Assembly: GCF_020536995.1 (NCBI RefSeq)
Contig: NC_068366.1
Coordinates: forward strand, 66,332,798-66,396,797
Length of the DNA: 64,000 bases
Direction: 5' to 3'
From: Dreissena polymorpha
Taxonomy: Eukaryota > Mollusca > Bivalvia > Myida > Dreissenidae
Shown: piece after piece, positions 22,851 through 33,345 of the stretch
How the letters are laid out: each line of letters begins with the position of its first letter
Position numbering within the stretch: the stretch's first letter is position 1
Notes under the pieces: model-generated
What the model saw: only the letters and a program-made list of their open reading frames with translations
The model's database searches: none
What the model was told of the DNA's origin: nothing
Translations under genes and position numbers: made by a program

Positions 22851-23215
22851 AGTACATATCGATTGAAAGAATTTAAAAAGCCGAACTTACAAAAACACAA
22901 GTTTTCAGGAGATGTATTTTTCTTAAATATTTCTTGCACAAAATCAAATAAATATTATTTTAACATTTTTAAAAGTGACTCATGATGGAGCGTGTTCGTG
23001 TGGAATTAATTTGACGTTAAGTTAATAAATCTGCTGTACAATGTATCTTCGTCATTTAGAATTGCATTACTGTGATGTTTCGGCAAATTGGACAGCTATA
23101 TAAATTGTAATAGATTTTGTTACAATAGAATAAATTATTCCACTGTTTTCTATTAGATGTAGAAAGCAATGCGTGTTTTTCTGTTTTACACGGTGGCACA
23201 GAGGTGACAACCGCA
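22851..23215. other. No gene seen
   Basis: AT-rich sequence without supported features. Confidence 0.5.
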
Positions 23216-23700
23216 ATTCTTTATTTATATTGTGGCCTCAACTTAGTAACTTATGGGAACAACCTATAAAGTTGTGGGAACAACTTCATATGTTATGGAT
23301 TCAACTTAAAAACTTGTGGAAACAACTTTCAAAATAACTTGTGGAAACAACAAAGTACGCTGTCTCCACATCTTATTAAGTTGAGACCATAACGTCATAA
23401 CTTGTTCCCAAAACTTATTAAGTTGTGGCCTCAACTTAGTAATTTGTTCATTTAACTTATTAAGTTATTCCTTCAACTTAATAACTTGTGGGAAGAACTT
23501 ATTACGTTGAGGCCTCAACTAAGTTATTTGTTCATTTACTTATTATGTTATTCCTTCAACTTAATAACTTGTGGGAACAACTTATTAAGTTATGGCCTCG
23601 GCTTAGAAACTTGTGGCGACAACTTCATAACTTGTTCCCACAACTTATTAGTTGTTGCCTCGACTAAAAAACTAACTAAGTTGAAGCCACTACTTTATGT
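23216..23700. repeat. AACTTATTAAGTTGTGGCCT-type scrambled repeat
   Basis: Short modules (AACTTATTAAGTTGTGG, CCTCAACTTAG, ACTTGTGGGAACAACTT) recur about ten times in both orientations. The array is therefore full of small inverted repeats. Frames through it are artefacts. Confidence 0.75.
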
Positions 23701-23816
23701 TTAACCAATCAGATCGGCCGTTTCGACATCGAAAACCTGGTCAAAATCGGGTTTGAATCGATGTGAATATGCGCCTGACCAACTGAGCTACATGTAGATG
23801 GCTCGACTACAATAAA

Positions 23817-23981
23817 TGAGCCGTGGTTTGTGAAAAGGGAATTTAATGCATGTGCGTAAAGTGTCGTCCCATATAAGCATGTGCAGTTCGCTCAGGCTAA
23901 TCAGGGACAAAACTTTCCGCATAAACTGGATTTTTGATTAGAAGAGATTTTCTGTACACGAAAAATACATATAAGCGGAAA
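23817..23981. mobile_element. GTGTCGTCCC-type MITE, left two-thirds
   Basis: TGAGCCGTGGTTTGTGAAAA, GCATGTGCGTAAAGTGTCGT and the middle ATAAACTGGATTTTTGAT are present. The right inverted half is missing after AAGCGGAAAG. Confidence 0.75.
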
Positions 23982-24239
23982 GCCACAAATATACGACATT
24001 TCTTAATTAAACGAGTCAGGGCCGGTAAGGTATGTGTACCATAGACTTGTTTCCAGCAATATACATATCAACCCATTTAAAGTGAATCTACAACATCACA
24101 CCGAAAATGAAAAAAAACAACAAGGGTCCTTTAGACACCACTGTTTTATGGTTACGACAGACGCCGAAAAACCACCCACCGAATCAATTGAGTCGTAGTA
24201 TATGGGTTTTATGCCATATTTATCCAGCTAAGCTCACGA
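23982..24239. other. No gene seen
   Basis: Mixed spacer. Nothing recognised. Confidence 0.45.
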
Positions 24240-24870
24240 CCGATGTAAGCATTCGCGCAAATTGGTCAGGGGCTACCTCGACAGTGACTACCCCGTCCCC
24301 GAAACCTTGCGTGATGTTTTAAAGGGCAGGGTAGCTCCTGACCAAACTGCGTGAATGCGCAATTTCACATGACGCGGTTAAAATTATATCACGATTAATG
24401 CTCAGATGAGCGAATGAAAACTGCAATGAAGTAGAAAGTCGTGATAGAAAGCCCAAGATGAAATTGAAATACGAAATGTTGACACTGAAGTCAACCGCAA
24501 ACACAATTGCCTTAGGTAGAACGATAATTAAGATATTTAAGTCTTATCATGATTGTTTTGGTCACTGTTTAACGCCATTTATATCAGCCAGTGATATCAT
24601 CTTGTTCAATTTGTAACTCTACGTTTATGACAATGATGCCAAAGAATTCGATAAATATAAGTTAGTGATACATCAGCAAATATGAACTGTGATGAAACGC
24701 AGATAGTATTTATGTGTATGCATGTTTTATGTTCAATTCGCAACTGTGAATGTATGTCAATGGTGCGAAAGAAACTAGTGAAAATAAGTTATTAATCGGT
24801 AAATATCTACAGTGAATAAATGCAGATAGCTAGTGTTTTTTAAACATGGTTTCAGCTTTGTAATTTAAGT
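24240..24870 (-). repeat. Unclassified dispersed repeat, copy C (inverted)
   Basis: The reverse complement shows the same module order as copies A and B: CATTTCATC.CAGTTCATATTTG, CGAATTCTTTGGCATCATTG, CTACCTAAGGCAATTGTGTT, CATCTTGGGCTTTC, GCGCATTCACGCAGTTTGG. At its distal end an imperfect ~30 bp inverted repeat (24247-24278 and 24327-24361, TTGGTCAGGGGCTACC / GGTAGCTCCTGACCAA) could be a terminus. Confidence 0.55.
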
Positions 24871-25361
24871 CTAGTTAAACATATGAAACACCCACGTAAA
24901 CTGCCTAACAAATTAGCATGTCGACGATGTTAGTTTGGAGTGTTTCTCTAGAGCCATAATTTTAATAATGTAACCTATTGATATTGTTTAATTTTATTTT
25001 GTTTATACCTGGTAGATTGGCAATAAATTATCATAATATTCTTATTCTCCAAATAATTATAGTAGTTTGATTGCATACATCGTCGAAGATACTCCTAAAT
25101 AAGTGCTGGAAAAGGAAGGGCGCCGTTTTACTACTTTTAAGATTTATTTTTATATCAACTAATAAAATGACCGCTGTACCGTAATTAAATGTCAAACACT
25201 AACTGCTTTGTTTCTTATAGACAAGCCAATTCACTGAATAAATTCTAAGTCTTTATTTTATTTTTTTCTATCAAAATACGATATAACACAAATTATAATA
25301 TAATAATAAATCTCAATTGTTTATTCGAATCATGTCGCAAAGTGCCCTGTTTACACAAAAC

Positions 25362-25433
25362 ATCTCAATTTATATTGACATATACATAAACATAAACATC
25401 TCAATTTATATTGACATATACATAAACATAAAA
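25362..25433. repeat. 36 bp direct duplication
   Basis: CATCTCAATTTATATTGACA followed by TATACATAAACATAAA occurs twice in direct tandem with no differences. Confidence 0.9.
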
Positions 25434-25448
25434 TAATAATACTTCTTA

Positions 25449-25781
25449 TTTTATTCTTTCCGATGATTTATAAAGGAATATCAGTGAAATAAAACTGATA
25501 ATTCACTGTTACAAACAGTGAAAAATAACAGTGAAAATTATCGATAATTTTCATTGTTTTACTGTGAAATTACGTTTATTTTTTTAACGAAATGACGTCA
25601 TTATTCCAGTGAAAATCTTCAGTTAAACTCTTTTACAATAAATAAACGGTGACAAAAAGCTTAAAATAAAAAGGAAAATGTGTTGGATTCAGTGAACCAG
25701 CTGCACCACTCGTGAACAAATAATTTTCTATGATCACTCGTGAATTAAAATCGATATTTCACCGAATCCAACAAATATCCT
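25449..25781 (-). mobile_element. Hairpin element with CRE palindrome, copy 2
   Basis: Reverse-complement relative of 2170-2551. From the right end inward it reads AGGATATTTGTTGGATTCGG, AATTCACGAGTGATCATAGA, TGGAATAATGACGTCATTTC, CGATAATTTTCACTG and ATCGGAAAGAATAAAATAA. The first hairpin is partly deleted. Confidence 0.7.
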
Positions 25782-26524
25782 TTATTTTTTAAACAGAACA
25801 GAACAGAACAAATATTTTATTCACTTAAGCATATTATAGCTGATCGTGATCAATATAAAACATTCATACATGCGTGAAAAATATAGTAATGAAGATAATA
25901 ATAAATTTCTCGTGAGAGTGTTGTGTGTTTATGTACACACTGAATTGAGTATTCATACTCAACCATATATAAGCAAAGAACAGATGAAATAGCATTTAAA
26001 AAAACACATTTCATAATCATTACATAATACACTGAAAATGTAAACAAAAATCGGCGTCAACAGATAAAAAAACACAGTACATTCATTTCATATCAAGCGG
26101 TAAATAAATAACCATAATTAACGTTGAGTTAAACAACAATAAAATTATTTCTTTTCTTAAAATCATGTGATGCAGTTAATTGCTAACTTCCGAAGGGTAC
26201 TTTTATTTTTACTATTTAAGAGTTTCAATAATTAATGCATACTTGGTCTGATTGAATAGTGCTTTGATATGTATTTGGATCTTTCTTCTAAATAAAATTA
26301 AATATTTGATTGGTCAAAGAGTTCGTTCTGAATACATGTACTTGTTAATTGTTGATTGGTTGACCGCTAATGTATTGTTTCAATGACACTCCCCGGAAAT
26401 GGTGTGACCAAATTATCCACGCTTTAACCCAGTTACCGAATGTTAATGATGGAGAACCCTGATTAGACTCCCGTGACCATTTCCGTGGATGTTATTGATT
26501 GACAAGATAATATTCTATGTATCA
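25782..26524. other. No gene seen
   Basis: Contains a short AACAG tandem run (about 25794-25810). Otherwise AT-rich without supported features. Confidence 0.55.
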
Positions 26525-28050
26525 TACTTGAGCAGTTTTTAACAGAATGTATAAAAATAGTGAATATCAAAATCCTGGGGTAAAGGAATTATAATACCTA
26601 TATTCAAGGGAGGGGATACAGAGGATGCGAAAAAATATAGGGGTGTCACCCTAATTAATATTCTGGCAAAAATATACTCAACAGTACTTCTAAATCGATT
26701 TAAAAACTGGTCAACTAAACATAAAAACTTGATACAAAACCAGTTCGGCTTTCAGAAAGGAAAGTCTACAGTAGACTGCATATTCGTATTGCAATCTATT
26801 ATACAAAAACTCTTAGCCAACGGAAAAACTATATTGTGCCTTCGTGGATTTCGAAAAATGTTTTGACAAATTAGACCGAACCCTTATATTCCACAAACTT
26901 ATTCATGAAAACGTAAGCACAACATTTGTGAACGCCGTGCGGAGCGTGTATAACTCCGTCAAAGCATGTGTCCGACATGAAAGTAACTATACATCACTAT
27001 TTGAGTCGAATATTGGTGCAAAACAAGGCGACCAAAGCTCAACGTTATTGTTTTTATTTTTCATAAATTATATTGTTTCAAGTTTTAATGATAATATAGA
27101 TGACCTTTTTACTATTGAGAATGCTAAATTATTCATAGTGCTTTTCGCCGATGACGCGGTCATATTTGTTCATTCGCCTAACGCACTACAATCGCTACTT
27201 AAAGATTTAGAAAATTACTGCAACGAGTGGAAACTAACAGTTAATACAAAAAAGACAAAAATAATGATTTTTGAGAAAGGTAGACATACACGAGATAATT
27301 TTACATTAAATAACATAATATTAGATATTGTCGATTCATTAAAAAATTTAGGGGAAAAGTGTAGACTGTTTGACAGTCTAGTTGGGTCAAAATTAAAATC
27401 GCAGCCGAAACACGGGGCTTTCATGAAGGAAAAATTATCGAACGCATACATTGTAAATTTCTTCGTAAGCTACTTAAAGTTAGAAGACGGACTTTACGGG
27501 GAACTAGGCAGATATCCAATGTATGTAAAACGCCAATTGACATTAGTTAAATACTGGGTAAAAATCATTGATCCGAACAACAACATACTGACAAAATCTA
27601 TTTATAATCTGCTTAAGAGCGATGCAGAACGTAATAATACAAATGCCGACAAGAACTGAGCTTATCAGATTAAAGAACTACTCGAATACATTGGATAAGC
27701 TACCATGTGGACGCAACAAAATACGCATACCCCAAACGAATATGAGCTAAAAATAATAACAAATCGAATTTTGGCTATATATAAACAGACTTGGTTCTCA
27801 AATATAAACAACTCAAATAGACTGGCTGAATACCGATATTTCAAATATAACTTTGAAACGGAAAAGTATTTAAAATGTATTTATAACAATAAATTTAGAA
27901 TATCACTTACACAATTCAGAATCTCGGCACATAATCTATCCATAGAAAAAGGTCGTCATGAAAACATACCAAAAGAAAATAGGAAGTGTATTTACTGCAA
28001 TACCTAAAACCATACTTTCGTCATTAGCCAACATTGAACAAATTCGAAAT
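26525..28050 (+). pseudogene. LINE reverse transcriptase, main part (host of the insertion)
   Basis: Translation gives GKGIIIPIFKGGDTEDAKKY, RGVTLINILAKIYSTVLLNR and QNQFGFQKGKSTVDCIF (RT motifs 1-3). After a one-base shift near 26840 come VDFEKCFDKLDR (motif A), IGAKQGDQSSTLLF (motif B) and LFADDAVIF (motif C with FADD), then the C-terminal GELGRYPMYVKRQLTLVKYW and FRISAHNLSIEKGRHENIP. An internal deletion follows SLKNLG (about 27345). The frame resumes at 33187, after an inserted LINE pair. The N-terminal endonuclease is absent (5' truncated). Clade not determined; it resembles the Jockey/CR1/L2 group. Confidence 0.85.
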
Positions 28051-29403
28051 TATAATGGTGTCCCTCCTAGTTTCACCAGCATTGGACTGTATGGCAGAAC
28101 CAACCAACTTCAACTCCCAATGACCTCACTAGTTGAAGAGTTCAAGGTTGCCAAAGGAAGACTGGTGGTAACCCTCAAAGAGTCATCAGATGACATGATA
28201 TGGAAGGCAGGCATCGAGACACGCACAGGGCGAAAGTGGTCAGCAAGCCAGGCAGTCGCCCAGGCAGAAAGCAGGCTACGACACAAAGACATCGTAGGCA
28301 CCACAGCTATAGGAAGACAAGGCCTGGGCAGTTCAAAACCACAACGCTGGAGCACTGCCGGTAAGAAAGAAAGAAGCCAAATGGTCCAGTATGAGATCAG
28401 GCTTTCAGAAGAGGAAGACAGGCGCGCCAGAGCAGTCGGGATGGGAGGGCAGTGCGCATGGACACAATGGCAGACCACAGAAAGACACCTGACATGGGTA
28501 GACATTTGGCACTACGAACCACTACGACTCAAATTCCTACTGAGATCCGTATATGATCTGCTGCCATCTCCAGTCAATCTACACAGATGGGGGTTAGTGG
28601 AAGACCCAAAGTGTCAGCTGTGCGACAAACCAGGAACCATGCAGCACACCCTCTCATCTTGCCAGACAGCGCTAACACAAGGCCGCTACAGATGGAGGCA
28701 CGACACAGTCCTCAAGGAGCTAGCAGACATACTAGAGCGGGAGAGAAGGAAGACAAGACCTACCAACAAGAAGGCAGTACCAACAATCAAATTCGTCAAG
28801 GAAGGACAAACTACCAAGAAGGCAAGAACCGCAGCAACATCTATCCTTGATGAATCAGAGCGTTGGGAGATGAAGGTCGACCTAGGAAAACAGCTGGTAT
28901 TCCCAGACATAGTCCATACCACACAGAGACCAGACATAGTTATATGGTCTCCCAAGGACAAGAAACTGGTGATGATAGAACTCACTGTACCCTGGGAGAC
29001 TAGGTGTGATGAGGCCTACGAGCGGAAAATGGGAAAGTACACTGAGCTACAAGAACAGTGTAAAAGTCGCGGTTGGAGTGCCTGGCTGTTCCCCGTTGAA
29101 ATAGGGTGCAGAGGATTTCCAGCCCAATCAGTATGGAGAATGCTCAGCAACATTGGGATCAAGGGAGGTGACAGGAAGTGGGCTCTAAGCAGACTTGGAC
29201 AAGCTGCAGAAAAAGCATCCAACTGGCTGTGGATGATGCGAGAGAAGAAGAGATGGACGCTAAACCACTGACCCGTAGTGTTTGGCCAACACTACGGATC
29301 CACTGCCCGGAGAGTGTCCTGGGATTAAAGGATAGAAACACTTGATGATAGGCAGTTCCCAGCTGATGAGTCAGTGGTTTGTGCAGTAGTATCTGTATTC
29401 TTC
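28051..29403 (+). mobile_element. 5'-truncated copy of the RLE-type LINE
   Basis: From GTCCCTCCTAGTTTCACC onward this is almost identical to 31851-33186. It encodes about 405 residues in one uninterrupted frame: the end of the RT thumb, the CCHC knuckle CQLCDKPGTMQHTLSSC, and the restriction-like endonuclease with RPDIVIW and MIELTVPWE, stopping at 29271. A ~120 base 3' UTR follows. About a dozen amino-acid differences separate it from the full copy. The upstream frame is open into the interrupted LINE, giving a chimeric 437-codon frame that is probably accidental. The full-length copy starts directly after its 3' end. Confidence 0.88.
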
Positions 29404-29551
29404 ACATCATATATCTGGGCAACCAGTGACTTCCAGGAAAGACTGGATGACGACTGAGAATAGAACAGTGACACTGGAGAGACAGATGACACCAGGAACA
29501 GACTGGACCCGGGGCATGACGGGGTAGCATCCCAGATTGCAGTCTTCGTGA

Positions 29552-31063
29552 GAAGACACCCACTATAAAGCTACAGACTCCGATACAGAAGAATACCCCC
29601 AGAGTCTCCCGAGAGGGGGGGAGGATGAGAGACTCGATCAGACGGATTCAACGACAACGACACGGCTAGTCCAATCGACATTGACCGGAACAAAGGCAGA
29701 GGTGAAGTGTAGATTTGGAAAGGTGTGCAAGAACCTTAGAGGCTTGCGTATTCATCAAGGGAGAACGGCATGCGGGAGCACGGCAAGGCAGCGGCAACGC
29801 TCAGATTTTACATCTGGTGAGACGTTGGAGGATCCTAGTCAGGACTCAACCCACCGCACTGGGGACCTCTACGCAGCTGAGAAGCCACGCACCAATTCAG
29901 CAGATCCTGATATTGTCTCGCAAGTCAGCGACATCTTTGAAGAAGATGACCCTCTTCTAGAGCTTTTAGGTACTCCAGAAGACCTGAGGCCAAACACAGA
30001 CACACAGCACAACACCCGAAATACAGCTTCCAATACTAATGCCACAGCTCAGAAGGTTAGAATTACATGGCCGAAGACAAGTGACAGGAACCTGTGGAAA
30101 CAGTTTGATGAAGACCTCAACACCATCCTGGAAACAACACTCCAAGGGCCAGTAGAGAAGAAAGTGAAGTCTCTGACCAACCTTGTCCACTCTATCGGCA
30201 AAGAACGATTTGGTGAGGTGAAACGGAAACCCACCAGAACCCCTGCACAGCCAAATAGAAGACAACGACAGATCACAGAGATTAGGAAAGAGCTGAAGTC
30301 ACCGAGGAAATGTTACCAAAAAGCAAATATAGAGGAAAGACCCGGACTTCAGCAGCTTAGAGATGAACTCAGACAGAAACTGACCGATCTTCGTAAGGCA
30401 GAACAACTCCGAGACAAGCGAAAGAAGCGAGCCAAGAGGCGAGCTGAGTTCATAGCCAATCCATACAAGTTTTCCAAAGGACTCCTAGACAAAGAAAAAT
30501 CTGGGAAGCTTGAAAGCAGTATGGAAGAGATACAACAGCATCTAAAGGACACACACTCCGATCCAGCAAGAGATAATCCATTAGGAAGCTGTCCAAGAAT
30601 TGAACCAGTCCCAGAACCCACAATTCCACTAAACATAAAAGAACCTACAATGAAGGAAGTATCTGATGTAGTGAAGAAAGCAAGAAGCGGCTCCGCACCA
30701 GGACCAAACGGTATACCCTATAAAGTATACAAGATGTGCCCGATGCTACTACGAAGACTATGGACCCTACTTAAGGTGATATGGAGGAAAGGAAAAGTCC
30801 CAGATTGTTGGAAACAGGCAGAGGGAATATTTACTCCAAAGGAAAAGGGCTCCAAACATGTGACCGAATTCCGAACCATTTCACTGTTGAATGTGGAGGG
30901 GAAAATATTCTTCGCTGTCCTGGCAAGACGAATGACCACGTTCCTGACAACCAATCAGTACATTGACACATCAGTACAGAAAGGGGGGCGGGGGTTCCGG
31001 GCTTCTCTGGCTGCATTGAACACTCCAGTGCCATCAGTCAGATCATCCGTGAAGCAAAGGTGA
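29552..31063 (+). CDS. RLE-type LINE polyprotein, N-terminal part (zinc finger and start of RT)
   Basis: The frame is open from 29552 (after TGA at 29549). No ATG appears near its start; TTG at 29681 precedes TGTKAEVKCRFGKVC. A Cys/His finger (CRFGKVCKNLRGLRIHQGRTAC in two overlapping halves: C...C then H...C) lies at the N-terminus, as in R2-like proteins. A basic, Arg/Lys-rich linker follows, then RT motifs SAPGPNGIPYKVYK, GKVPDCWKQAEGIFTPKE and FRTISLLNVEGKIFFAVLAR. After VQKGG the frame shifts inside a G-rich run. The shifted frame continues VPGFSGCIEHSSAISQIIRE into the next segment, so this is one gene split by a single-base change. Non-ATG starts are usual in R2-type elements. Confidence 0.82.
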   Translation, partial: EDTHYKATDSDTEEYPQSLPRGGEDERLDQTDSTTTTRLVQSTLTGTKAEVKCRFGKVCKNLRGLRIHQGRTACGSTARQRQRSDFTSGETLEDPSQDSTHRTGDLYAAEKPRTNSADPDIVSQVSDIFEEDDPLLELLGTPEDLRPNTDTQHNTRNTASNTNATAQKVRITWPKTSDRNLWKQFDEDLNTILETTLQGPVEKKVKSLTNLVHSIGKERFGEVKRKPTRTPAQPNRRQRQITEIRKELKSPRKCYQKANIEERPGLQQLRDELRQKLTDLRKAEQLRDKRKKRAKRRAEFIANPYKFSKGLLDKEKSGKLESSMEEIQQHLKDTHSDPARDNPLGSCPRIEPVPEPTIPLNIKEPTMKEVSDVVKKARSGSAPGPNGIPYKVYKMCPMLLRRLWTLLKVIWRKGKVPDCWKQAEGIFTPKEKGSKHVTEFRTISLLNVEGKIFFAVLARRMTTFLTTNQYIDTSVQKGGRGFRASLAALNTPVPSVRSSVKQR

Positions 31064-33060
31064 ACGCCAATGACCTCACAGTCGTCTGGTTAGACCTCGC
31101 CAACCCCTATGGCTCCATACCACACAAGCTTATTGGAGAAGCAATGAAGCACTATCATATCCCAGAGCATATACAGGGTATCATAAATGGCTACTTTGAT
31201 GGCATACAGCTTCGATTCTCAATCGGTGACCAGACAACGCCATGGCAGAGGTTAGAGAAGGGGATAGTAACTGGCTGCACCATCTCAGTGGTACTATTCG
31301 TGATGGGCATGAACTTGATCATCAATGCCGCGAAGAGGGAAACCAGAGGACCAAAAACAGCGTCAGGTATACACCTCCCATCCAGCAGGGGGTTCATGGA
31401 TGACCTGACCATCACTACCACCACACATGTACAGGCCCGCTGGGTACTAACAGCCCTACAGGACACGGTCACATGGGCACGAATGAAGTTCAAACCCAAG
31501 AAGTCAAGTAGCCTGATTATCAAGAAGGGAAAGGTCACCAAAAGATTCACTCTACAGGTGCAAGGGGAAGACATTCCATCCATTATTGACAGTCCAGTCA
31601 AGTGCCTCGGCAAGTGGTACGACGCCAGCCTGAAGGACACTAATAACATCACTAGAGTCAAAAACCAGCTCCAAGATGGCCTGAAGCTTATAGACCAGAC
31701 AGGACTCCCGGGCAAGTTTAAGGCATGGCTCTACCAACATGGGTTACTACCTAGGCTTATGTGGCCCCTTATGCTGTACGAGATAGCTACAACCCCTGTA
31801 GAAGGATTCGAGAGAGTGATCAACCGGCATCTCCGGAGATGGCTTGGTGTCCCTCCTAGTTTCACCAGCATTGGACTGTATGGCAGAACCAACCAACTTC
31901 AACTCCCAATGACCTCACTAGTTGAAGAGTTCAAGGTTGCCAAAGGAAGACTGGTGGTAACCCTCAAAGAGTCATCAGATGACATGATATGGAAGGCAGG
32001 CATCGAGACACGCACAGGGCGAAAGTGGTCAGCAAGCCAGGCAGTCGCCCAGGCAGAAAACAGGCTACCACACAAAGACATCGTAGGCACCACAGCTATA
32101 GGAAGACAAGGCCTGGGCAGTTCAAAACCACAACGCTGGAGCACTGCCGGTAAGAAAGAAAGAAGCCAAATGGTCCAGTATGAGATCAGGCTTTCAGAAG
32201 AGGAAGACAGGCGCGCCAGAGCAGTCGGGATGGGAGGGCAGTGCGCATGGACACAATGGCAGACCACAGAAAGACACCTGACATGGGTAGACATTTGGCA
32301 CTACGAACCACTACGACTCAAATTCCTACTGAGATCCGTATATGATCTGCTGCCATCTCCAGTCAATCTACACAGATGGGGGTTAGTGGAAGACCCAAAG
32401 TGTCAGCTGTGCGACAAACCAGGAACCATGCAGCACACCCTCTCATCTTGCCAGACTGCGCTAACACAAGGCCGCTACAGATGGAGGCACGACACAGTCC
32501 TCAATGAGCTAGCAGACATACTAGAGCGGGAGAGAAGGAAGACAAGACCTACCAACAAGAAGGCAGTACCAACAATCAAATTCGTCAAGGAAGGACAAAC
32601 TGCCAAGAAGGCAAGAACCGCAGCAACATCTATCCTTGATGAATCAGAGCGTTGGGAGATGATGGTCGACCTAGGAAAACAGCTGGTATTCCAAGACATA
32701 GTCCATACCACACAGAGACCAGACATAGTTATATGGTCTCCCAAGGACAAGAAACTGGTGATGATAGAACTCACTGTACCCTGGGAGACTAGGTGTGATG
32801 AGGCCTACGAGCGGAAAATGGGAAAGTACACTGAGCTACAAGAACAGTGTAAAAGTCGCGGTTGGAGTGCCTGGCTGTTCCCCGTTGAAATAGGGTGCAG
32901 AGGATTTCCAGCCCAATCAGTATGGAGAATGCTCAGCAACATTGGGATCAAGGGAGGTGACAGGAAGAGGGCTGTAGGCAGACTTGGACAAGCTGCAGAA
33001 AAAGCATCCAACTGGCTGTGGATGATGCGAGAGGAGAAGAGTTGGACGCTAAACCACTGA
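31060..33060 (+). CDS. RLE-type LINE polyprotein, RT palm to endonuclease
   Basis: It reads VVWLDLANPYGSIPHKLIGE (motif A), LEKGIVTGCTISVVLF (motif B), GFMDDLTITTT (motif C, FMDD) and VKCLGKWYDASLKDT (motif D). Next come the thumb (WLYQHGLLPRLMWPL), the RRWLGVPPSF region, the CCHC knuckle CQLCDKPGTMQHTLSSC, then the PD-(D/E)xK-type nuclease RPDIVIW...KKLVMIELTVPWE and the terminal CKSRGWSAWLFPVEIGCRGF. The frame is really open from about 30990. The domains and their order match the fish and bivalve Hero/R2-like proteins I know. All key catalytic positions look present. Confidence 0.88.
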   Translation: MNANDLTVVWLDLANPYGSIPHKLIGEAMKHYHIPEHIQGIINGYFDGIQLRFSIGDQTTPWQRLEKGIVTGCTISVVLFVMGMNLIINAAKRETRGPKTASGIHLPSSRGFMDDLTITTTTHVQARWVLTALQDTVTWARMKFKPKKSSSLIIKKGKVTKRFTLQVQGEDIPSIIDSPVKCLGKWYDASLKDTNNITRVKNQLQDGLKLIDQTGLPGKFKAWLYQHGLLPRLMWPLMLYEIATTPVEGFERVINRHLRRWLGVPPSFTSIGLYGRTNQLQLPMTSLVEEFKVAKGRLVVTLKESSDDMIWKAGIETRTGRKWSASQAVAQAENRLPHKDIVGTTAIGRQGLGSSKPQRWSTAGKKERSQMVQYEIRLSEEEDRRARAVGMGGQCAWTQWQTTERHLTWVDIWHYEPLRLKFLLRSVYDLLPSPVNLHRWGLVEDPKCQLCDKPGTMQHTLSSCQTALTQGRYRWRHDTVLNELADILERERRKTRPTNKKAVPTIKFVKEGQTAKKARTAATSILDESERWEMMVDLGKQLVFQDIVHTTQRPDIVIWSPKDKKLVMIELTVPWETRCDEAYERKMGKYTELQEQCKSRGWSAWLFPVEIGCRGFPAQSVWRMLSNIGIKGGDRKRAVGRLGQAAEKASNWLWMMREEKSWTLNH

Positions 33061-33186
33061 CCCGTAGTGTTTGGCCAACACTACGGATCCACTGCCCGGA
33101 GAGTGTCCTGGGATTAAAGGATAGAAACACTTGATGATAGGCAGTTCCCAGCTGATGAGTCAGTGGTTTGTGCAGTAGTATCTGTA

Positions 33187-33345
33187 TTCTACACATCATC
33201 ATCAAAATCAACAAAGGAACTAAATAACCTATCAAAATATATTTATTTTGCCCTTAAAATAAGGTCAAATGTAACGTGGTATAAAATATATGCTGTTAAC
33301 ACCTTCATGTTTGTATGTCTATTAAAACAGATACAATAATAAGGG
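33187..33345 (+). pseudogene. LINE tail after the insertion
   Basis: The frame SSSKSTKELNNLSKYIYFALKIRS continues the C-terminus of the LINE at 26525-28050. That LINE's last codons before the break translate to ...NKFEII-M. The reading stops at 33343. This identifies the 5.1 kb between as an insertion into a TCATCATCA stretch. Confidence 0.75.

Larger units (their letters stand above)
29404..33186 (+). mobile_element. Near-complete RLE-type LINE (R2/Hero/NeSL superclade)
   Basis: A single-ORF non-LTR element has its 5' UTR at 29404-29551, a long coding region to 33060, and a 3' UTR ending GTATCTGTATTCTACACATC. The N-terminal zinc finger, central RT and C-terminal restriction-like endonuclease are characteristic of early-branching, often site-specific LINEs that use target-primed reverse transcription. 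It is probably young, because the neighbouring copy is nearly identical. One frame change (about 30980-30996) is the only disruption seen. Confidence 0.88.

Noticed and set aside
23705-23800. tRNA-like sequence with TAGCTCAGTTGG on the minus strand
   Set aside because: The distance to the possible B box (GATTCAAACCC) is too short for an anticodon arm; at most a deleted tRNA remnant.
28110-28505. Opposite-strand frames across the RLE LINE (also 31191-31715, 31899-32294 and others)
   Set aside because: Shadows of the LINE coding strand; they recur identically in both copies and have no domain.
29355-29385. CTGATGAG in the RLE LINE 3' UTR as a hammerhead core
   Set aside because: No GAAA core follows at a suitable distance and no closing stems are evident.
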